Part shown: piece by piece, positions 59,133-64,000 of the stretch | How positions within the stretch are numbered: the first letter of the stretch is position 1 | How the letters are laid out: each line of letters opens with the position of its first letter | Origin: Brachionus manjavacas | Taxonomy: Eukaryota; Rotifera; Eurotatoria; Ploima; Brachionidae | Length of the DNA: 64,000 nt | Assembly: GCA_019054805.1 (NCBI GenBank) | Contig: JAHQIY010000033.1 | Coordinates: forward strand, 186,001 to 250,000 | Direction: 5' to 3' | Translations under genes and position numbers: made by a program | Notes under the pieces: generated by a model | What the model saw: only the letters and a program-made list of their open reading frames with translations | The model's database searches: none | What the model was told of the DNA's origin: nothing

Positions 59133-60154
59133 TTGTATTTTTTCTCATTTAAGGTTTTGCATGATAGTACTATTCTACTAATTGCATCGGTATTTCCATT
59201 CTTTGATCCTTTTCTATCTTTAATCATTAGAAATCGTCTTGACGTTGAACAGTTGCAAACAGACATTGACAGAATTGTTAAATGGTCGAACGATTGGCAA
59301 CTGAAATTTAATGAAGACAAATGCAAATTTATGTTCTTCAAAAATAAAACTATTAATGGAATCGAATTATCAATGAATGACTTACCAATTATCCAGACAA
59401 GAGTTGAGAAAGATCTTGGAATCTATCTAACAGATGACCTGAAATGGACTCACCAAGCGACACAGGCAGCTAACAAAGCAAACGAAATTTTAGGTCAATT
59501 AAAGCAAACCTTCAAATGCTGGTCTCTTAGTACATTCAAACAGTTGTACGTTTCATTTGTTAGACCACATCTAGAGTATGCAGCAGCAGTCTGGAGCCCC
59601 TATACAAAAAGCACTCAAACATTCTCGAACAAGTACAAAGAAGAGCTACAAAATTAGTATCTAGCTTAAAAAATCTAGTATATGAAGAAAGACTTACAAG
59701 ATTGGGACTAACGACACTGAAGGCAAGACGCGAACGTGGAGACCTAATCGAGACCTTTAAGATAACGAACGGTCTAAGTAAAATCCAGTTACAGAATCCG
59801 CACATTAAAAGCCATGCTCTCTCATCTAATGGTCCAGCTGGAGGAATCCGAGGGCATCCAAGAAGATTGACCAAACAATTGACACGAATTAAAAAAAGGG
59901 ATAGCTTCTTGACAAATCGAGTGGTAAACGAGTGGAACAAATTACCAGTAGAGGTTGCTAATGCAAAATCCAAAAATGAATTCAATAACAAACTTGATAA
60001 ATTTTTGAAACTAAAATAATTAATTTCCTCTATTAACATAATTTTGTCATTATAAGGATTTATGTTAAAACCAGACAGCTACCATAGCGAGGCTACTTAT
60101 AGCCTTGCTTCGCAGTTAGCCTGCTGTAGCTTTTTATTATTATTATTATTATTA
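59133..60154 (+). mobile_element. 5'-truncated CR1/L2-type LINE, copy 3
   Basis: Same element as in the other copies. One A fewer in the A-run near 59607 splits the ORF into 59133-59657 and a second frame that ends at 60019. TTA repeats end it at 60134-60154. Confidence 0.85.
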
Positions 60155-60299
60155 ATATTAAAATCGTATGTTTGTAAAAAAATTGACCTTCTAGCTAGTC
60201 TCCCACTTGGTTCTTTAGTAGATATCAACAATTTTAAGGCTTTATGATGAGTAATGTCGTCAATTTTTTACCCATACAAAAATGTATGATAAATCTTTA

Positions 60300-60973
60300 T
60301 TCCCAATACGAGAACCAAACATTCACGTTCTCCGTCGCTTTAATTTTTCTCTTCTCCTTTAAGATGACTGGACGAGTACGAACTTACAAAATTTTTACCA
60401 TAGTCATCCATTAGAGACAGCATAGCATATCCTGATGGATCTGTGTCAAAATAAAATTTTTTTTGAAATCAGGTTGTCTTAGTATTGGTTCTGATGTAGG
60501 AAGTTCTTTGAGTTTATTGAGAGCCTTTTCTTGATCAACTTCCCATTTGAATTTATCATCTTTTTTAAGCAAAACATATAAACGTTGCGAAATTTTAGCG
60601 TATTCCTTTGAAAAATTTTAAGTAATTATATTATTTTTAAAGACAATGATGACGTTAAATTTTAATAATATTATTTTTAAGCATTGTGCTTATCTCTTTT
60701 GGTATTATCTCTTTTTCTTTTAAAAATTCTATATTAGGTCTTTGAAATATTGGGGCTTCGTCTATTGTTCCAATTACGTTTCTATCGACTTTACTCTTTA
60801 CGTTTTGCTCCTTTCTCACTTTGTTATGATTGATTTATATTCCTAAAATAATCTTCTTCTATTTTCATCTTTTTGAAACTGGCCAATAGCTCAGCTCTTT
60901 TAGAAAGAATATGTTCCAAAAATATCCGATTATCCAATATCTGAATCAGCAACTTGGACGACGAATTGTCCAT
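60300..60973 (-). pseudogene. Ty3/Gypsy pol scrap, copy 3
   Basis: Counterpart of 33500-34173, with the same extra T bases as copy 2. Confidence 0.6.
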
Positions 60974-63144
60974 TTTTTCGTTTTCAATAATAGTTCACCC
61001 TTTATCTCTTGGTTTGTTAAGACTTTCTAAATTCTTTTTCCTCTAATTAACTTTATTTTTAAAAAGGAAGATTTTCAAATTTATTCAGAGACAATTTTTT
61101 TATTCTAAGACAACAGGTATTTTTTAAAATATCTTTTTTTTTTAAATTGAGCGTAAATAAGAAGAATTTTAAAATAAAAGATAAATGTTTATCTATATTT
61201 TCGCAAAAAAATACTTCTGAAATCGAAAAAGATCTATACAGAGGACTTAAGTGTAAAAAAGTAAAAATTTAACAATAAAAAAATATTTTGAATTAAAAAA
61301 TATAAAAAATTTGAATTTAGAATTCTTAATTTTTCCCAAAATTAACAAAAAAAAAGTTAAAAAAAAAATACTTTGATGTATTTAGATATTTTTTTGCATA
61401 TATCAAATTTAAGTATAATTATTTAGTGAGTTCCCTACATCTTTCTGTATTATAAAGAATAAATTTTCAACACTGATAACATAATTATTTTCCAAAAAAT
61501 TTCTATTACTCGAAACGCAGAATTGTACTGAATTTTCTAAAATTTTTGGTTCCATCTTTGTCCCAAAATAAAAATCAAAAAAATTGAATAAAATATTAAT
61601 AATATCATTTAGATAAATAAAATTGTATTTTTTGTTTCTTTAAATATTTTTACATCTCCTTTGTATCCAACAAAATATTATTTAACTTTTTGAAATGTAA
61701 ATCAGATAATTAATTTTTTTCTAAATTTTGTCTTTTTTTATTTTATTTATTTATTTATAATTAACCTCCATTAAGAAGAAGTAAAAAATTAAAGATACCG
61801 TAAAAAAAAGAAGAAAAAAAAGAAAAATATCAAATAAAAAATTCTTCAAAGAATGCTAAATCGTTCACAGAGGACCAAAAAGAAATAAATCAATTCTTCA
61901 TTCAGGAAGTCTTGATAAGGTTTTTAGGAGATTTTTAAAGATCGTAGACTTTATATTGTCATTTATCACTTGTCAAGTTCAGATACGACAAGATTGCTGA
62001 TAAAAGAGAGTTTAGAAAAAACATAAAGTTGCTTAGAGTTGAAAATTTTCAAAATCTTGAGAATATTAGAGATGTGACAACTATAGTTCAAGCCTTACAT
62101 GGTTCTAATAAGGTTGTTATGTGAGGTATTTAAGAATTTTAAAGTTTCTTATAATTGTTAATAAATTAATTAAAAAATCTTAAGCTAACAAAATTTAAAA
62201 AATAATTTTTTTTAATAAAACCTAATTGAATTAAAAAAAATAATTTTTAATTTTCGTATTTAAATCAAATAATTAGTTAATTAATAAAATCTAATTAAAA
62301 ATTTTTTCTTCAGTAAAAATAAATGAAATTTTTTTCCAAAATACCTAATTAAATTTATAAAAAACAATTTATTTTAAGTTTCGAAGAATATTTCTGTTCC
62401 TTCTTCATTCGAACCATAAGCTCCAGACCCGTCTTCAAATTGTCAAGCGTCTTTTAATTTTTTAATTAAAATTTTAACTAATAGTTAATTTGGCAAATTG
62501 AAGTTTCAAATCTAATTTTAGAATGAAAACGATGATTTAAAATTTTAAAGCCTACTAATATCTAATTTTTAATTTTTAATTTAAAAAATTTTTATTATTT
62601 TTAAGAAATAAAAACTAAACATTACATGACATGATATATCTAATAATGGTTCATTATCAAGTTTACATCAAAATCATTGAAATATATTATGAGAGAAAGT
62701 TGTTTTTTTGATTGTAAAAATCATTAATTTATGGGAAATGATAAGCCTTAAATTTTCTCTCTATTTTTGATAAATTAAAATTAAAAAAAATTAAGAGTAT
62801 TTATCGCGATTTCTTTCCTTCTTTTAGTTTTATTTTTGAAGCTTTTTGTATTTTTTTGAGTAGAAGAAAATGTATTAAAAAATTGAACATCTTTTAAAAT
62901 TTTGGAAACTAATTTAATTTTTTTGAGGGATAAAATAAAAAGTTATGAAGCTTATTTCTGAATTGTGAACGATAATATACGCCATTTATTAAAAAAATTA
63001 AAGATTATTTTTTTGAATAATCGTAGTTATTTTATTTTTAAATATTTTATATTAAATTATATAGTTAATCCTATTTGAATTATTTTTAAAAATTACGAAC
63101 GTCAAAAGATCAAGGTATAATATCAACCAAAAAATCAATCAAAA
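60974..63144. other. AT-rich region without a gene, copy 3
   Basis: Counterpart of 34174-36339; no gene seen. Confidence 0.4.
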
Positions 63145-63609
63145 TGTCCATCAAAAAATTGCGATGGTTCTGGAAACACTGAGATTGGTCGTAATAAGCA
63201 TTATTGGTATGATCTTATTTCATTTTTATTAAATTATCAAAGTTATCATTATATTTAAAGTTTTGCTAATTGTCCGAAAAATCCTTTCAATGCTAAATTA
63301 TCTAATACAAGGATCTTTTTGAAGAAAAAAATAAAAGATCTCAAATCGGAAAATGAATATCTTAACAACTTAATTAAACCGGACGATTTAAAAAAGAGTC
63401 ATTTGTTTTACCTTTTGCTTGAGGATAGCGATTTTTTAGATGAACGAAATTCGCATTATAATAAAGTAATTCTATTTTTTATTATTATACAATTTCAAGA
63501 CCATTTTATTTTTGAAGAATATGAATGATAATAGGAAAGAGTTTGTCAATGAAAATAATGAAAACCATTACGATGATCTTATAACCAAAATTCAACAATT
63601 GGTAAATTA
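63145..63609 (+). CDS. Possible C2HC zinc-finger and coiled-coil exons, copy 3
   Basis: Counterpart of 36340-36807 and 49747-50210: finger at 63145, helix frame at 63319-63528, then the short run to a stop near 63609. The GPQGG exon begins at 63986 and leaves the window. Confidence 0.3.
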
Positions 63610-64000
63610 AAAAATATTCTGAACTAATAATTTTTCGTTTTCCAAATTTTTATCCTTATTTTGAAATCGCTTTGTTGTTTTACATTTTATAAATCATTGG
63701 GATTTCATAATTCTCTGAATTACTTTAAAAGATAAAAGACATTATTAGAAAAATTTAGACAAATAAAAGTTTCAATTACAAAATATATTAAAATATTTAA
63801 ATGAAAGACAAAAATGTCCACGTAAAATCTTTGTTAAAACTTACTAAAATTAAAGGAAAATGAGCAAAAAATTTTGAAAGAAAGATTTGATGAGAAAACT
63901 TTACCCCATGGAGATACCAAAGAGACAAGAGTATTTTTAAAAAAATGAAAATTTCTAAAATTTAAAATTAAAATTAATTTAAAGCCTCGGTACGCGAACA

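Overview
The window is AT-rich eukaryotic DNA and looks like an invertebrate animal genome. The evidence is 26S proteasome ATPase Rpt1 exons of animal type, an Asteroid-like XPG-domain gene, spectrin-repeat remnants with a 46-nt GT-AG intron, polyadenylation signals, and many animal-type transposons (LINEs, Ty3/Gypsy, hAT, pogo/Tigger, Mutator-like, a mariner-type MITE). A small, AT-rich metazoan such as a rotifer would fit, but nothing here fixes the species. All calls come from reading the sequence and from remembered family motifs; no search was run.

Bases 1-5,700 hold an APE-type LINE that carries a 1,292-bp tandem self-duplication and ends in poly(A), followed by palindromic minisatellite copies and small retroelement scraps. 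Bases 6,200-13,700 hold the two best intact genes. One is an intronless 557-aa Asteroid-like protein on the minus strand. The other is an intronless 781-aa protein on the plus strand with two tandem copies of the poxvirus-VP39-type cap 2'-O-methyltransferase fold. Its first copy keeps the K-D-K-E catalytic tetrad and its second has lost all four residues. A mariner-like MITE and a Mutator-like transposase fragment lie between these genes.

Bases 13,700-18,500 are AT-rich and mostly empty, with a Ulp1-like protease scrap and a decayed minus-strand LINE. A 5'-truncated, visibly GC-richer Ty3/Gypsy element runs from 18,490 to a 3' LTR ending near 23,297. From 23,300 to 32,000 there are a LINE scrap, a rearranged hAT remnant, a spectrin-repeat pseudogene and a decayed pogo-like transposon with ~60-bp inverted terminal repeats.

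From 31,976 to the right edge the window is a head-to-tail tandem array of a ~13.4-kb unit (13,392 and 13,405 bp, then a partial third copy of 5.2 kb). Each unit contains, in order: the pogo right-end repeat, a 5'-truncated LINE with a structured 3' end, a Gypsy pol scrap, a possible small zinc-finger/coiled-coil gene, another LINE scrap, a complete hAT element with TIRs and an 8-bp target duplication, and the C-terminal half of Rpt1 cut off at the unit junction. The copies are nearly identical and differ largely by homopolymer-length indels, so the array is very recent, or partly an assembly product. If it is real, the 5' half of Rpt1 should lie beyond the last copy, to the right of this window.
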